A DNA stretch of 64,000 bases from Desulfobulbus oligotrophicus (GCF_016446285.1 NZ_CP054140.1:2780001-2844000); one strand, 5' to 3'. Shown: positions 16,641 through 27,172, counted from the stretch's first letter. Notes: generated from the letters alone by a model not told the origin. A program made the numbers and translations.

Positions 16641-18581
16641 ATGAAACATGATATTCCCGACGGAATAGCTGTGCCTGCAGCCTGGCTCAGTGATTTTGAC
16701 CGCTACCTGATCAGCGAAGGAACACATGAACGCGCTTATGAAAAGCTGGGCGCTCATCTGATACGATTCGATGAGCAAGATGGCGTGGTCTTCGCTGTCT
16801 GGGCACCCAACGCCTCACATGTTTCGGTAGTCGGTGATTTCAACAGCTGGGACGGGTCCCAGCACCCCATGCACTCCTCTGATACCGGCATCTGGACGCT
16901 GTTCATCCCGGAGCTCACCGAATTTTCCGTCTATAAATATCGTATCACCGCACGCAGCGGCGAACTGCTGGACAAGGCCGACCCTTTTGGCTTTGCCATG
17001 GAAGAACGGCCTCGCACCGGTTCAGTCGTTGCCGATCTTGATCGATATCAGTGGCAGGATCATGAGTGGATCAGCCGGCGAAGCACTGTACAAGCCCTGG
17101 ATCAACCGATTTCGATCTATGAAGTGCACCTCGGCTCGTGGCGTCGGATACACGATCAGCAATGGGGGTACCGTTACCTCTCTTACCGGGAACTGGCCGA
17201 TACGCTCATTCCTTATGTTGTGGAGATGGGCTACACCCATATTGAACTGCTTCCCATAGCCGAACACCCGTTTGACGGCTCATGGGGGTATCAGGTTCTA
17301 GGCTTTTATGCACCGACATCCCGCTTCGGTACCCCTGAAGACTTCATGTACTTCGTGGACCGCTGTCACCAGGCCGGCATTGGTGTTTTGCTTGATTGGG
17401 TACCAGCACATTTCCCAAAGGACGGTGCCGGACTCAACCTCTTTGACGGCACGCAGCTGTATGCCCATGCCAACCCTATGCAGGGTGAACATCAGGACTG
17501 GGGCACCCTGATTTTCAACTACAGCCGTAATGAAGTCCGCTCTTTTCTCATCTCCAATGCCCTCTTCTGGATCGACAGATATCATATAGATGGATTACGC
17601 GTTGATGCAGTTGCCTCTATGCTCTATCTCGACTATTCGCGCCAGGAAGGACAGTGGATCCCCAATCAATACGGTGGACGTGAAAACCTTGCGGCAATCA
17701 GTTTTCTTCGTAAAGTCAATGAAGTGGTACACGGCATCTTCCCGGGTGTGCTGACCATTGCCGAAGAGTCAACCTCCTGGCCCATGGTCAGTCGCCCCAC
17801 CTACCTGGGCGGACTTGGTTTCAGCCTTAAATGGAACATGGGCTGGATGCACGATACCCTGCGGTACATGTCGAAAGATCCTCTGTTTCGACGATTTCAT
17901 CACAACGAGATGACCTTTGGCATGCTGTACGCCTTCCATGAAAACTTCCTTCTGCCCATCAGTCATGATGAGGTTGTGCACGGCAAAGGCTCACTTCTCA
18001 ATAAGATGAGCGGTGATGAGTGGCGAAAATTTGCCAACCTGCGAGCGTATCTCAGTTTCATGTGGGGCTATTCAGGCAAAAAACTTCTGTTCATGGGTTG
18101 CGAGTTCGGCCAATGGCAGGAATGGGACCATGATACCGGCCTGGAATGGCAGGCTCTTGAGGCTCCTTCGCATCAGGGTGTACAACGGCTGGTACGAGAT
18201 CTCAACGCGGTGTATCGCCATGAACCGGCCCTTCACCAGGTGGATTTCGACTGGAGCGGGTTTCGCTGGATTGATGCCAACGATTCGGACAACTCGGTTT
18301 TTTCATTTCTCCGTATTGCTCAAGACCCTGATACATTCGTTATTGTGGTGTGTAACTTCACCCCGGTGGTACGGGAGAACTACTGTATAGGCGTACCGGT
18401 GGCAGGAAGGTATCGTGAACTGATCAACTCTGACCTGGATGTGTACGGAGGCAGTAACATCAGCAACGGACCCGCCATCATGACACAACCAGTGGCAAGC
18501 CATACCTTTGATCACACCCTGAGCCTGACCCTGCCTCCGCTGGCTACTCTCATCCTTCAACCTGACACTGCAAACAATTAA
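16641..18581 (+). CDS. glgB: 1,4-alpha-glucan branching enzyme GlgB
   Basis: GH13 enzyme that makes alpha-1,6 branches in glycogen. An N-terminal CBM48 domain (about 40-130, [23 protein letters not shown]) precedes the catalytic barrel. The catalytic residues are visible in [18 protein letters not shown] (Asp nucleophile), [11 protein letters not shown] (Glu acid/base) and [14 protein letters not shown] (Asp stabiliser). The 646-residue length is normal for the short-N-terminus class. I chose the ATG at 16641 (GAGGTG about 10 nt upstream) over 16623. It stands apart from other glycogen genes in this window. Confidence 0.96.
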   Translation: MKHDIPDGIAVPAAWLSDFDRYLISEGTHERAYEKLGAHLIRFDEQDGVVFAVWAPNASHVSVVGDFNSWDGSQHPMHSSDTGIWTLFIPELTEFSVYKYRITARSGELLDKADPFGFAMEERPRTGSVVADLDRYQWQDHEWISRRSTVQALDQPISIYEVHLGSWRRIHDQQWGYRYLSYRELADTLIPYVVEMGYTHIELLPIAEHPFDGSWGYQVLGFYAPTSRFGTPEDFMYFVDRCHQAGIGVLLDWVPAHFPKDGAGLNLFDGTQLYAHANPMQGEHQDWGTLIFNYSRNEVRSFLISNALFWIDRYHIDGLRVDAVASMLYLDYSRQEGQWIPNQYGGRENLAAISFLRKVNEVVHGIFPGVLTIAEESTSWPMVSRPTYLGGLGFSLKWNMGWMHDTLRYMSKDPLFRRFHHNEMTFGMLYAFHENFLLPISHDEVVHGKGSLLNKMSGDEWRKFANLRAYLSFMWGYSGKKLLFMGCEFGQWQEWDHDTGLEWQALEAPSHQGVQRLVRDLNAVYRHEPALHQVDFDWSGFRWIDANDSDNSVFSFLRIAQDPDTFVIVVCNFTPVVRENYCIGVPVAGRYRELINSDLDVYGGSNISNGPAIMTQPVASHTFDHTLSLTLPPLATLILQPDTANN

Positions 18582-18620
18582 AAACCTCTTCCACATGACT
18601 TCAACCAGGTCGCATCTATC

Positions 18621-21482
18621 ATGAAAATACGACTCATCCTTCTCACCCTTGTCGGCATAGTCATCTACATATTCCTGGCCACGTTCCACAGCAATATGGT
18701 CAAAGAGGCCTCAAAGACGAAAGAACAGGAAACCCCTGTCCGGATACAACCCCCTGCTCAAGAGCCTCTGTCCGCCGAAAAGAAGGAGACTACACCTCCA
18801 GTTCCCTCCCAGGTGCTGCCGGATCTCCCTTCACCTCAGGAAGAAGCTGTTTCAAAATCTCCAGAAAAATCAGCAGCCGATCAGGCTCTGCAACCGGATC
18901 AGGCCGTGTCAGATGCCCCGGCCATGATGGTTGCACCGGCTCTGCCAGCGCCTGAAGTGAAACAACTACAGGCAGATCTTAAGCAACGAGACGTGCAAAT
19001 ACGTCAGCTGCTCGATGCACAAAAAGATATGTCCAACCGGTACAAGGCTCTGCTTGATGCCAAAAAGGCAGAAGCAGTTGCCGGTACGGTCAAAGATCAA
19101 AGACTGGAAGAACTTCTTCTTGACAAAGAAACAACCAAAGCTGAACTCGGCAAGGCCATCAAGATGTTGCAGCAACTGCGTCTGGAGATGGAACAACTAA
19201 AGACCGCTGAAGCACAGGCTAAAAAAAGTCTCATCATAACCAATGCAGAACAGATCAAGGCGCTGGCTGCTGAGAAGAAAAAACTGGCCGCAGAACTGCA
19301 GTACGCCAGAAAAATGACGGAACAGCTGCAGACAGTTGTCAGTCAGACAGAGTCGGCACTCAAAGAAAAAGAGAACATCCAGCAAAATATACAGGCTGAT
19401 GTTCACAAATATGCAGAAAAGAACAACCAGTTAAAAGCACAGCTGGAGGAGACGGTTAAAACGTTAGCCACCACCAAAGTTGCTCTGCAACAGGCTGAAC
19501 ACAAGGTTTCCGAACTGATCCGGCGGAGTATGGAAAAAGAGCAGCTGGCCGCAACTCTGCGCAATCAGCAAACCATTCTGGAGCAGGAAAAGGCTGCCAC
19601 TGAGCAAAGATTGAGCGAAAAATCCTCCTTGCTGGAAAAATCGCACAAAACCATTCAAACGCTCCAGCAGGAGATAGCAAAGCAACCACAGGCAATTGCT
19701 GCTGTGCAACTTCTGCTCGATGAGCGTAATCAAGAATTTGATCAGCTCAAGCAGGAAACCACCACCACAATGCAGCAGCTTCATCAACAGATGAACGATG
19801 CCACACAGAAGACCGGCGAATTCGCCAGAGAACGTGACCGCCTGAAATTAGAGTCTGCTGAAGCAAACAAGCGCATTGAGCAGCTCGACTTGCAACTGCA
19901 ACAGACAAAGGCTGCGCAGACGGATGCAGATAAAAAACTCACATCAGCACTTGAAAACGAGAAAAAACTTCAGGCAGAGCTCAATGAAAAAACGCTTTCA
20001 CTCAAAAGTTTTCAGGCACAAGCAACTGAATTAACGTCAAAAAATACCACACTGCATAATGAACGCCTTGGCCTGTCCAGTCAACTTGAGGCTCTGCAGG
20101 CCGATCACAGCAGGCTCCTTGCGGAGAAAGCGTCTTTTGAAGGCCAGAAAACAGCCCTGGCCAAGGCCGAGAACCGATTAAAAGAGATGGCAACACTACA
20201 GGTTCAACTCGAACAAACAACCCAGACATTGGCTGAAAAGACAACCGCCTTAGACAAAGCGGCAAAGCAGGAAGAAGAACTGCAAGCTCTGCAGACAAAA
20301 CATGCTGAGCTCAACACACAGATGCAGGAGAGCAGGTCGGCGCTTACGCAACTGGAAGAAGAAAAATCTGCTCTGGCAGCCCAGTTGGCAGCTACGCAAG
20401 CTGCTCGTGACAATGTTGAAACTCTGAAGAAGACGATAGAAAGTAAAAACACCGCCCTCACCGATGCTGCAATAAAAATTAAAGAACTGACAGCTGTCAG
20501 CGCCAAGGTGGCTGACCTTGAGACGCAGTTAGGCAACACCAAAAAGACACAGCAGGCCACTGAAAAACGAGCGGCAGAGTGTGAGCAGGCAAGTAAAATG
20601 CACCAGGAATCGTTGAGCAAAAAAGCTGCAGCTATGCAAACACTGGAAAATCAACTGAGAACGGCACAAAACCGTGTTGATGAACTGACAGACACCTATC
20701 GTCTGAAAGAACAGCAAGATCTTGTCCCCAATCTCAAGCAGCAGATTGCCACATTACGCAACCAGGTTGTGCAGCTGGAGACTGCTGCCACCCGGTCGCA
20801 ACAGGCTGTTACTGAAGCAACAGCAGCGATTCAGGCAAAAAATGAAGAGGCAGCGACCGCTCACGCAAAAACCCAGGCCCTGCAGGCTGAAAATGAAAAG
20901 CTCCTGCAAACCCTTCAGACCAATCAGGAGATGGTCGATTCGTTAAAGAAACAGCTACGCACTGAGGAAAAACAAACACCTGCACCTGTAGAACAGTCGG
21001 GCGCAGCAGCGCCGGTCCCGGCGGCAGCGGCTTCTGCCTCCATTCCTGATGCTGACAAGGATGGAATCAGCGATGCAGATGACCTCTGCGCTGATACACC
21101 GGCGGGAACACCGGTCAATGCCCTTGGCTGCCCTTCAGAAAAGGCCATCATTCTTGAAGGTGTCACCTTCCAATCCGGTACTGCAGCATTGACACCGGAG
21201 TCGCAAAAAATTCTCGATAAAACCGCCGATATCCTCAACCAGAATCCTCAGGTTACCTTTGAGGTGGCCGGTTATACCGACAGTATGGGTAATGCTCAGA
21301 TCAATCTGTCTTTAAGTGACCAGCGGGCCAAAACCGTTGCCGGATACCTGGTTAGTAAAGGTGTTGCTGCTTCTCGATTGACGACCAGAGGGTACGGATC
21401 GGAAAATCCGCTCGCCGACAACGCCACTGCCGCAGGGCGGCAAAAAAACCGTCGCGTTGAATTACACCTGACCACTCCCTGA
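18621..21482 (+). CDS. very long coiled-coil protein with TSP3-like calcium motif and C-terminal OmpA domain
   Basis: A 953-residue envelope protein. Residues about 4-24 are a hydrophobic segment that looks like an uncleaved membrane anchor, as no clear signal-peptidase site follows. Residues about 30-110 are rich in Pro, Glu and Ala; about 110-790 are almost continuous heptad-like Gln/Glu/Lys/Leu coiled coil. Then comes a thrombospondin-type-3-like motif, DADKDGISDADD, near 810, likely to bind calcium, and an OmpA-like peptidoglycan-binding domain (about 840-953, with NLSLSDQRAKTVAGYLV and a C-terminal NRRVELHL). The likely picture is inner-membrane anchoring with the C terminus on peptidoglycan, but the function is unknown. 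It ends at a strong hairpin terminator. Confidence 0.85.
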   Translation: MKIRLILLTLVGIVIYIFLATFHSNMVKEASKTKEQETPVRIQPPAQEPLSAEKKETTPPVPSQVLPDLPSPQEEAVSKSPEKSAADQALQPDQAVSDAPAMMVAPALPAPEVKQLQADLKQRDVQIRQLLDAQKDMSNRYKALLDAKKAEAVAGTVKDQRLEELLLDKETTKAELGKAIKMLQQLRLEMEQLKTAEAQAKKSLIITNAEQIKALAAEKKKLAAELQYARKMTEQLQTVVSQTESALKEKENIQQNIQADVHKYAEKNNQLKAQLEETVKTLATTKVALQQAEHKVSELIRRSMEKEQLAATLRNQQTILEQEKAATEQRLSEKSSLLEKSHKTIQTLQQEIAKQPQAIAAVQLLLDERNQEFDQLKQETTTTMQQLHQQMNDATQKTGEFARERDRLKLESAEANKRIEQLDLQLQQTKAAQTDADKKLTSALENEKKLQAELNEKTLSLKSFQAQATELTSKNTTLHNERLGLSSQLEALQADHSRLLAEKASFEGQKTALAKAENRLKEMATLQVQLEQTTQTLAEKTTALDKAAKQEEELQALQTKHAELNTQMQESRSALTQLEEEKSALAAQLAATQAARDNVETLKKTIESKNTALTDAAIKIKELTAVSAKVADLETQLGNTKKTQQATEKRAAECEQASKMHQESLSKKAAAMQTLENQLRTAQNRVDELTDTYRLKEQQDLVPNLKQQIATLRNQVVQLETAATRSQQAVTEATAAIQAKNEEAATAHAKTQALQAENEKLLQTLQTNQEMVDSLKKQLRTEEKQTPAPVEQSGAAAPVPAAAASASIPDADKDGISDADDLCADTPAGTPVNALGCPSEKAIILEGVTFQSGTAALTPESQKILDKTADILNQNPQVTFEVAGYTDSMGNAQINLSLSDQRAKTVAGYLVSKGVAASRLTTRGYGSENPLADNATAAGRQKNRRVELHLTTP

Positions 21483-21497
21483 GCAATCTTCCGCACC

Positions 21498-21542
21498 AAG
21501 CACAGCGCCCTGTTCACCATCGGTGAACAGGGCGCTGTGCTT
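21498..21542. terminator. long perfect hairpin between convergent genes, likely bidirectional terminator
   Basis: A 21-bp perfect inverted repeat with a 3-nt loop (arms 21498-21518 and 21522-21542; core GCACAGCGCCCTGTTCACC). It lies 16 nt after the coiled-coil gene stop and 25 nt before the stop of the DUF445 gene on the other strand. The flanks give only short U runs, so termination strength is inferred from the stem. Confidence 0.8.
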
Positions 21543-21566
21543 ATATAATAAAGACAACAGGGAAGA

Positions 21567-23174
21567 CTACATCGTCAACCTGGCCAGCACAAGATTGATC
21601 AAGCCGATAAGAAATCCAAGAAGAGCACCGAACAGGTTGATGTATTTAAACTGCTCCTCCATGATCGACAGCAGGAGTCGTTCTAATTCGAGCAGGTCCA
21701 ACGAATTCACCTTATCGATCACAACCTGCCTGATGTTAAGCGACTGAACCACCCCGGGTACTTCCTGAAGCAGCATGCGGTTCGTGACAACAACAATATA
21801 GTCAACAATCCCCTGTCGCACGCCGTGGGGAACAAGGTCATAGAGCCGTCCCAACGGTCGGGTAAGAAGGCCATCAACCATGGTGCCCACCATCGTATGG
21901 ATCAGACGTTCGCTGCTGCCGGAACGAAACAAGCTCATCATCTCCCTGAAAAAGACGTGTCGTACTTCATCCTTCTGATCCTGGGTGAAAAACTGCGAAA
22001 TAACCTCCCCAAGAGATCGTTCTCCGCCGGCCACCATATTTTCAAAGCCAAGATGCAGCAATGCCCGCAGCTCTGTCAGCACCTCTTCACTCCTGATCAC
22101 GGTAACCAGCCGGCCGGCACAGGTGTGACACAGGATTGCGACCTCTTCTTCAGGCAGCAGTGCCAAAAAAGTGCGGAGTGGTTGTTCCAGAAACGAGGTG
22201 AAAACACTGTCAAGAGCCATTCCCATCCGTTCCTGCACTTCGGGATTTTCAAACCACTGAATCAGATCTTCCTGTTTTTCGTCGAGATAGTCACCAATAC
22301 TCTGTTCCATAGTATCGATTTCCAGAAATCCCTTTGCCATGGCTCCGACTGGACCGAGCTTTTCCAGAAAGTGCTCAACACCGGTTATAATCCCCTGAAC
22401 AATCTGCCCCCGCAACACAGGATCAGCGAGTTGCCCTCCCATTCGCTGCAGAAGAGGCCCGATGTGTTTGCCCAGCGCCGATCGGACAAGCTCGGCAAGC
22501 TGAACCGGAATGACATCACCAAAAGTTTTATTACTCTCCGCTGCCTTCCGTACCAGGCCTTCAAGATATTCTCCAAGCCAGGCTTCAACCTGCCTGTTCA
22601 TAATCAGTATCCGGAACAGCTCGTCTATGAACCAATAGACAGTCCGCCGGTTGCTCGAGGTGAGCAGACTGTTGATTTCACGCTCCTCCATCTCGTCCAG
22701 ATGGCGGGTAAACGCATCTGTTAACGTATCGGCAAAATCATCGCTGCCCACATAGGTGACAACGCCCTCACCTATCTGATACTTCAATGTCTTAATACCT
22801 ATCTGCAGATAGGAACGAAAACGAAGCGGTACGACCTCTGCCAAAGGCCCGAGTTCCCGTTGGAAAATCTCACCAACTTTTTTTTCGGCCAGGGATACAA
22901 GATGATCCTGAAACGGTTCTTTGGAAATAGCGCTTCCAATATCCGTACTGGTCAAAAGATGGCGTCCCACCATTTCACCGATATTAACCGCCAGTTCACG
23001 GCGTTTAGCCGGAATAATCCCAGGGGTCATCGGTACACGTACACCAAACAGATGCCAGGGGCGTAAGGGACGAAAAAGCATACGAATGGCAACCTTATTC
23101 GTCAAATATCCAATAAACGCTCCAACACAGGGATGGGCCAGAGACGACAGCAACGTATAGTCAACGGGAAGCAC
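21567..23174 (-). CDS. DUF445 family membrane protein
   Basis: About 535 residues. The N-terminal HPCVGAFIGYLTNKVAIRML and FGVRVPMTPGIIPAKR segments are characteristic of DUF445 (YheB/YtlA-like) proteins, and the last 30 residues form a second hydrophobic segment (FGALLGFLIGLINLVLA). The middle is a long amphipathic helical region, so both ends sit in the membrane. Biochemical function is unknown. The start is uncertain: GTG at 23174 has AGGT about 9 nt upstream, while TTG at 23198 directly follows the gph stop without a ribosome-binding site. It is almost certainly in one operon with gph. Confidence 0.85.
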   Translation of the reverse strand: MLPVDYTLLSSLAHPCVGAFIGYLTNKVAIRMLFRPLRPWHLFGVRVPMTPGIIPAKRRELAVNIGEMVGRHLLTSTDIGSAISKEPFQDHLVSLAEKKVGEIFQRELGPLAEVVPLRFRSYLQIGIKTLKYQIGEGVVTYVGSDDFADTLTDAFTRHLDEMEEREINSLLTSSNRRTVYWFIDELFRILIMNRQVEAWLGEYLEGLVRKAAESNKTFGDVIPVQLAELVRSALGKHIGPLLQRMGGQLADPVLRGQIVQGIITGVEHFLEKLGPVGAMAKGFLEIDTMEQSIGDYLDEKQEDLIQWFENPEVQERMGMALDSVFTSFLEQPLRTFLALLPEEEVAILCHTCAGRLVTVIRSEEVLTELRALLHLGFENMVAGGERSLGEVISQFFTQDQKDEVRHVFFREMMSLFRSGSSERLIHTMVGTMVDGLLTRPLGRLYDLVPHGVRQGIVDYIVVVTNRMLLQEVPGVVQSLNIRQVVIDKVNSLDLLELERLLLSIMEEQFKYINLFGALLGFLIGLINLVLARLTM

Positions 23175-23198
23175 GATAGCAGAACCTACGGTACACAA

Positions 23199-23858
23199 TT
23201 AAACAGGAAACAGGATGGGCAGCAGATCTTCAGGTCGGGCAACCAGATAGCGTGCCCCGGCCCGACGCAGTTCATCCCCATCACGAAACCCCCACAACAC
23301 CCCGGCCACATCCATCATGGCAGCACGGGCGGTGTGCATGTCCACTCCGCTGTCACCCACATAGAGGATTGAGGCAGGGGACAGATCAAGGATGTGGGCT
23401 ATTTCCAGAGCCGCCGTCGGATCAGGCTTCTTCGGGATTCCGGGACGTTGTCCGAAGACGGGATCAAAATGCCAGCCAGACAGCATTCGATGGACACACA
23501 GGCGGGTAAACTGATCCGGTTTGTTGGAAAGAATACTCAAGCGGATCTCTTTTGCGGTCAGATAATCAAGAAGAGAGGCTATCCCCGGATACGGTGCGGA
23601 ACGGACATGCCAGCATTCTGCGTACACCTCTTCAAAGGCTGCCATCATTTTCGTCACAACCACCGTCTCCCGGTGTCCTTCAGGTAAGATGCGTTCAATC
23701 AGAACCCGCAAGCCTTCACCAACAAAAGTGCGGTACGCTCCCACAGGATGCGTGGGGAAATTGTTATCCGCCAGTATCCGGTTGGCCGCAAAAGCCAGAT
23801 CTTCAAGAGTATCCAGCAAAGTTCCATCCAGATCAAAAATCACTGCTTTGTACCGCAT
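23199..23858 (-). CDS. gph: HAD-family phosphatase, phosphoglycolate phosphatase-like
   Basis: A 219-residue haloacid-dehalogenase hydrolase with motif I FDLDGTLLDT, motif II LSILSNKP, motif III lysine in PKKPDP and motif IV ILYVGDSGVDMHTA. This set is typical of phosphoglycolate phosphatases, which salvage 2-phosphoglycolate from DNA repair, but other small phosphate esters are possible. The ATG at 23858 has GAGGGG just upstream and is preferred to 23879. It is followed directly by the DUF445 gene. Confidence 0.85.
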   Translation of the reverse strand: MRYKAVIFDLDGTLLDTLEDLAFAANRILADNNFPTHPVGAYRTFVGEGLRVLIERILPEGHRETVVVTKMMAAFEEVYAECWHVRSAPYPGIASLLDYLTAKEIRLSILSNKPDQFTRLCVHRMLSGWHFDPVFGQRPGIPKKPDPTAALEIAHILDLSPASILYVGDSGVDMHTARAAMMDVAGVLWGFRDGDELRRAGARYLVARPEDLLPILFPV

Positions 23859-24174
23859 CCCCCTCACCTCTTTGGCCACTAAGAGTATTCAAACCCGGAA
23901 CCACCACGGTTTCTGAAGCAAAAAGCTGTTACGGCTCGTACTATACCAACCCTTTTCAGCTGTGTAAGTGTTTTTCCGTTCTGTGCACATCCAGGTACAA
24001 CAGAACCATGCACACTATTTTTTCTTTGTTCTCACCGAACAAAAGCTATAAACTTGAAAGTATGAATATTTTACACTAAAAACAGCTAAACGATATACAG
24101 TACCCGGTACTGTGAAACATCAAGGTCCTTTGTCAAGCTCTCTTTCCCATTTTCTCTACCTGTGATCATAACGA
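23859..24174. other. divergent intergenic region between gph and ftsE
   Basis: About 316 nt that must hold the promoters of both the gph-DUF445 and ftsEX operons. Apart from the predicted ftsE promoter at 24054-24082 nothing definite is visible. Confidence 0.5.
24054..24082 (+). promoter_or_regulatory. possible promoter of the ftsE-ftsX-envC-ctpA operon
   Basis: TTGAAA (24054-24059), 17 bp, then TAAAAA (24077-24082). The -35 matches five of six consensus bases and the -10 four of six. It is about 90 nt upstream of ftsE. Confidence 0.4.
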
Positions 24175-24930
24175 ATGCATCAGACTCCTCCCACACCGTC
24201 CACCATCGTCGACCTGGTCAAGGTGAGCAAAACCTACCATCCGGATACTCAGGCCCTGGTCGACATTTCCCTCAATGTCTGTCAGGGGGAAATCCTTTTT
24301 CTGACAGGTGTAAGCGGAGCAGGCAAGACGACTCTGCTTCGTTTGATCAGCCACATTGAAAGACCGACGAAAGGGATGATTGAGGTTGCCGGTATTGATC
24401 TTGGCAAACTGCCACGCAACAAAATCCATCTCCTTCGACGCAAGGTCGGCACAGCCTACCAGGACTTCAAGCTACTTTCTGACCGGACTGTAGCAGACAA
24501 TATCGCCATCGCCATGGAGGTGATATATCGACCCAGTTCTCATATTGAACAGCGAACCCGAACTTTACTCGACCAGCTCGACCTGGCGACGAAATACAAC
24601 ACGCGGGCCGGAGACCTTTCCCGCGGCGAACAGCAAAGAGTCGCCATTGCACGGGCGGTGGCCAACAATCCGGAAATCGTCCTCGCCGATGAGCCGACCG
24701 GTAACCTGGATGCCGAGACCACAGCAAGGGTGATGGAACTTTTCTACCAGCTCAATCGTCAGGGCACCACATTGCTTATCGCCACTCACGACCGTTCCCT
24801 TTTTGCAGATACAGGCCACCGGGTGATTGAGCTGCGTTCCGGAAAAATTAAATCAACGGTCAACAGATCCCTGAAAAACATAAGTGAGCCGACCGAGGAA
24901 GTTCATACCGTGCAGGAGTCTGAGCAATGA
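24175..24930 (+). CDS. ftsE: cell division ATP-binding protein FtsE
   Basis: Cytoplasmic ATPase of the FtsEX complex, which couples septal events to periplasmic peptidoglycan hydrolysis. Walker [10 protein letters not shown], signature [15 protein letters not shown], Walker [12 protein letters not shown] and H-loop ATHDR are all present; the opening [21 protein letters not shown] is FtsE-like. The 251 residues include a somewhat long C-terminal tail (about 30 residues). The stop overlaps the ftsX start by four bases. Confidence 0.93.
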   Translation: MHQTPPTPSTIVDLVKVSKTYHPDTQALVDISLNVCQGEILFLTGVSGAGKTTLLRLISHIERPTKGMIEVAGIDLGKLPRNKIHLLRRKVGTAYQDFKLLSDRTVADNIAIAMEVIYRPSSHIEQRTRTLLDQLDLATKYNTRAGDLSRGEQQRVAIARAVANNPEIVLADEPTGNLDAETTARVMELFYQLNRQGTTLLIATHDRSLFADTGHRVIELRSGKIKSTVNRSLKNISEPTEEVHTVQESEQ

Positions 24931-25814
24931 GATTTGTATATGTTGTTCTTCGTCAAACTTGCCGAAACATGCTGCACTCCTGGAAATCTCAGTGCATGAC
25001 GCTGCTGACTGTATCCCTGTCGGTGCTGATCTTTTCTTTTTTCTTTCTCATCTACTCCAATGCACTCCATATCGGCGAAAAGCTGGGCGATGATCTTCGT
25101 CTGATTGTTTACCTTGACGAAGAAGCAGCGCCACCTCTTCAGGAAGAGTACCGCCACAAAATTCTCAAGTTCGACCAGGTCGACCGCATCGAGTTTGTCA
25201 GCAGTCAGCAAGCCTACAAGCGATTTGAGCACATGCTGGGTGACAACACCGACGTCCTTACCGGTGTCCCCACTGACTTCTTACCGCCATCCATTGAAGT
25301 GTACCCTGTCCGAACCCTGGACAGCCTTTCACGAATCACCCGTTTTTCAGATTACCTGCAAACATTGCCGGGGGTACTCAAGGTACAGTACGGTAAAGAG
25401 TGGATCGATCGATTTTACGCTTTCATCCAGTTAATGCGGGTGATTATTATCCTCTCAGGGGCCCTGCTCATCATGACCACCACCTTTATGGTTGCCCACA
25501 CCATTCGCCTGAGCCTCGTATCACGTCAGCAGGAGTTGGAACTTCTCCGACTGGTGGGAGCAACCAACAACTATATCCGTACACCGTTCCTGTTTGAAGG
25601 TGCACTGCAGGGATGCATAGGAGCCAGCTGCGGTATTGGTGCACTGCTGGCACTGTTTAACTGGATCACCCTGCGATTCGCCGGGCCGGAAACCATCTCC
25701 CAACTGCCGTTTATCTTCTTTAACTGGCCGATAGTCTGCGCAATTATCGGCATCTCCACCCTGCTCTGTACGTTCGGCAGTCTTTCTGCAATCAGACGAT
25801 TTCTCCACCTGTGA
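24927..25814 (+). CDS. ftsX: cell division permease FtsX
   Basis: A 295-residue inner-membrane protein with FtsX topology: one N-terminal membrane helix (about 20-45), a periplasmic domain (about 50-165) and three C-terminal helices (about 175-290). The conserved SRQQELELLRLVGATNNYIRTPFLFEG segment is typical. Its periplasmic part should activate the EnvC-like protein encoded 9 nt downstream. Start overlaps the ftsE stop (ATGA). Confidence 0.92.
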   Translation: MRFVYVVLRQTCRNMLHSWKSQCMTLLTVSLSVLIFSFFFLIYSNALHIGEKLGDDLRLIVYLDEEAAPPLQEEYRHKILKFDQVDRIEFVSSQQAYKRFEHMLGDNTDVLTGVPTDFLPPSIEVYPVRTLDSLSRITRFSDYLQTLPGVLKVQYGKEWIDRFYAFIQLMRVIIILSGALLIMTTTFMVAHTIRLSLVSRQQELELLRLVGATNNYIRTPFLFEGALQGCIGASCGIGALLALFNWITLRFAGPETISQLPFIFFNWPIVCAIIGISTLLCTFGSLSAIRRFLHL

Positions 25815-25823
25815 GTTCTATCC

Positions 25824-26984
25824 ATGCTTCGCTGCCTCACGATTGCCTGTGTCTTTTTTCTCCTGAGCATGCCATCCTTTGTCTTGCCCGAAACAGACGA
25901 AGAGTCTCCATCAAGCAATGTCATAACCATCGGCAGACTTCGCCAGGAAATGGCCGTCCACCAGGAAAAAATCGATCTGGTCGACGAACAGGAGCGTTCG
26001 TTACTTGACGAACTGGCTGCACTGGACAAAAAAATAGATCAACAGAAGACAAAAATACAAACACTGCAAATAAAGATTGATGAACAGAAGGAGATCATTG
26101 CTGAGAAGGAACAGGAACTGACTACAATCAACAAAAAAAATGAGTCCTTACAGCAACATCTACTAAAACGTCTTCGATCCTTTTACCTCCTCGGTCAAAC
26201 CGGATCCCTCAGTATTGTGTTTTCTAAAAACACGCTGCCCGATCTGATGCTCAGCAACGATGCGTTTCGTTTTCTGTCCACGTACGACCAAACGGTGTTT
26301 GCACAGTATCGTGCCAATGTTGTCGCTCTCACACAGGTCAAACAGGCCCGGGAACTTGAACGAACGGTTCAGGAGCACTTCCTTCAGGATACCGCCACTG
26401 AAAACGAGTTGTTACAACAGATCGTTACAGAAAAAAATGAGCTGCTGCAGCGAACACAAACCGAAAAAGAACTGTATCAGCAGGCAGTGCGAGAAATGAA
26501 AAAGGCGGAAGCATCTCTGCTTACCACGCTAACTCAAGACAGTCCGGCGCTGGAAAAGAACCGTGGTGGTTTTCTGACACAAAAAAAGAAATTGCCGCCA
26601 CCTGTCTGGGGAAAGATCATCCGATACTTTCATGAACCGACAACAGACGAGGACACTACATTTATTAACGGGATCACTATTCAGCCCTCCGAACAATCTG
26701 AGGTTTTCGCTGTGGATAACGGAGAGGTTATTTACTCGGGATATATGAGCGGGTACGGCAGAATGGTGGTAATCGAACATACCCAGAATTACTACTCCAT
26801 CACCTCCGGACTGGAGGATATCCGGGTTCTTGAAGGCGACGTCATCAGGCAGGGACAGATTATTGGGACGAGCACAGACAGCGCCGGGTTATTTGGTGAA
26901 GGTCTGTACTTTGAAATCCGTCATGGTGCCCAACCGGAGAATCCACTGGACTGGATCAAACCCGGCACGCTTGTGAACCGGTGA
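25824..26984 (+). CDS. envC: EnvC-like murein hydrolase activator (coiled coil plus degenerate LytM)
   Basis: Secreted 386-residue protein with a signal peptide (about 1-25), a long coiled coil (about 35-250) and a C-terminal M23/LytM domain (about 265-380). The LytM domain reads VFAVDNGEVIYSGYMSGYGRMVVIEH...LYFEIRHG, and where active peptidases have YAH and HxH metal ligands it has SITSG and LYFEI. So, like E. coli EnvC, it should not cut peptidoglycan itself but should activate an amidase (AmiA/B type). Position right after ftsX supports activation by FtsEX. No amidase gene lies nearby. Confidence 0.88.
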   Translation: MLRCLTIACVFFLLSMPSFVLPETDEESPSSNVITIGRLRQEMAVHQEKIDLVDEQERSLLDELAALDKKIDQQKTKIQTLQIKIDEQKEIIAEKEQELTTINKKNESLQQHLLKRLRSFYLLGQTGSLSIVFSKNTLPDLMLSNDAFRFLSTYDQTVFAQYRANVVALTQVKQARELERTVQEHFLQDTATENELLQQIVTEKNELLQRTQTEKELYQQAVREMKKAEASLLTTLTQDSPALEKNRGGFLTQKKKLPPPVWGKIIRYFHEPTTDEDTTFINGITIQPSEQSEVFAVDNGEVIYSGYMSGYGRMVVIEHTQNYYSITSGLEDIRVLEGDVIRQGQIIGTSTDSAGLFGEGLYFEIRHGAQPENPLDWIKPGTLVNR

Positions 26985-27172
26985 CCAAGCCTTTGATTCT
27001 TCTATTTTTTAAGTGACGCACAATAACCATTGCCCCGCCTTCTATTTCTCGTTAGGTTTGAGGGAAAATGCCTTTAATACGGTCACCCGGATACGTATAA
27101 GCTCTTCCCGTATCAGCGTAACGCCGTGAACGTGTTAATCTAACCGCTCCAATCAACTTGTCGAACACCCCA

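Noticed and set aside
21825-22724. 299-codon plus-strand frame antisense to the DUF445 gene
   Set aside because: The DUF445 product on the minus strand has family motifs along its full length; this frame is its shadow.
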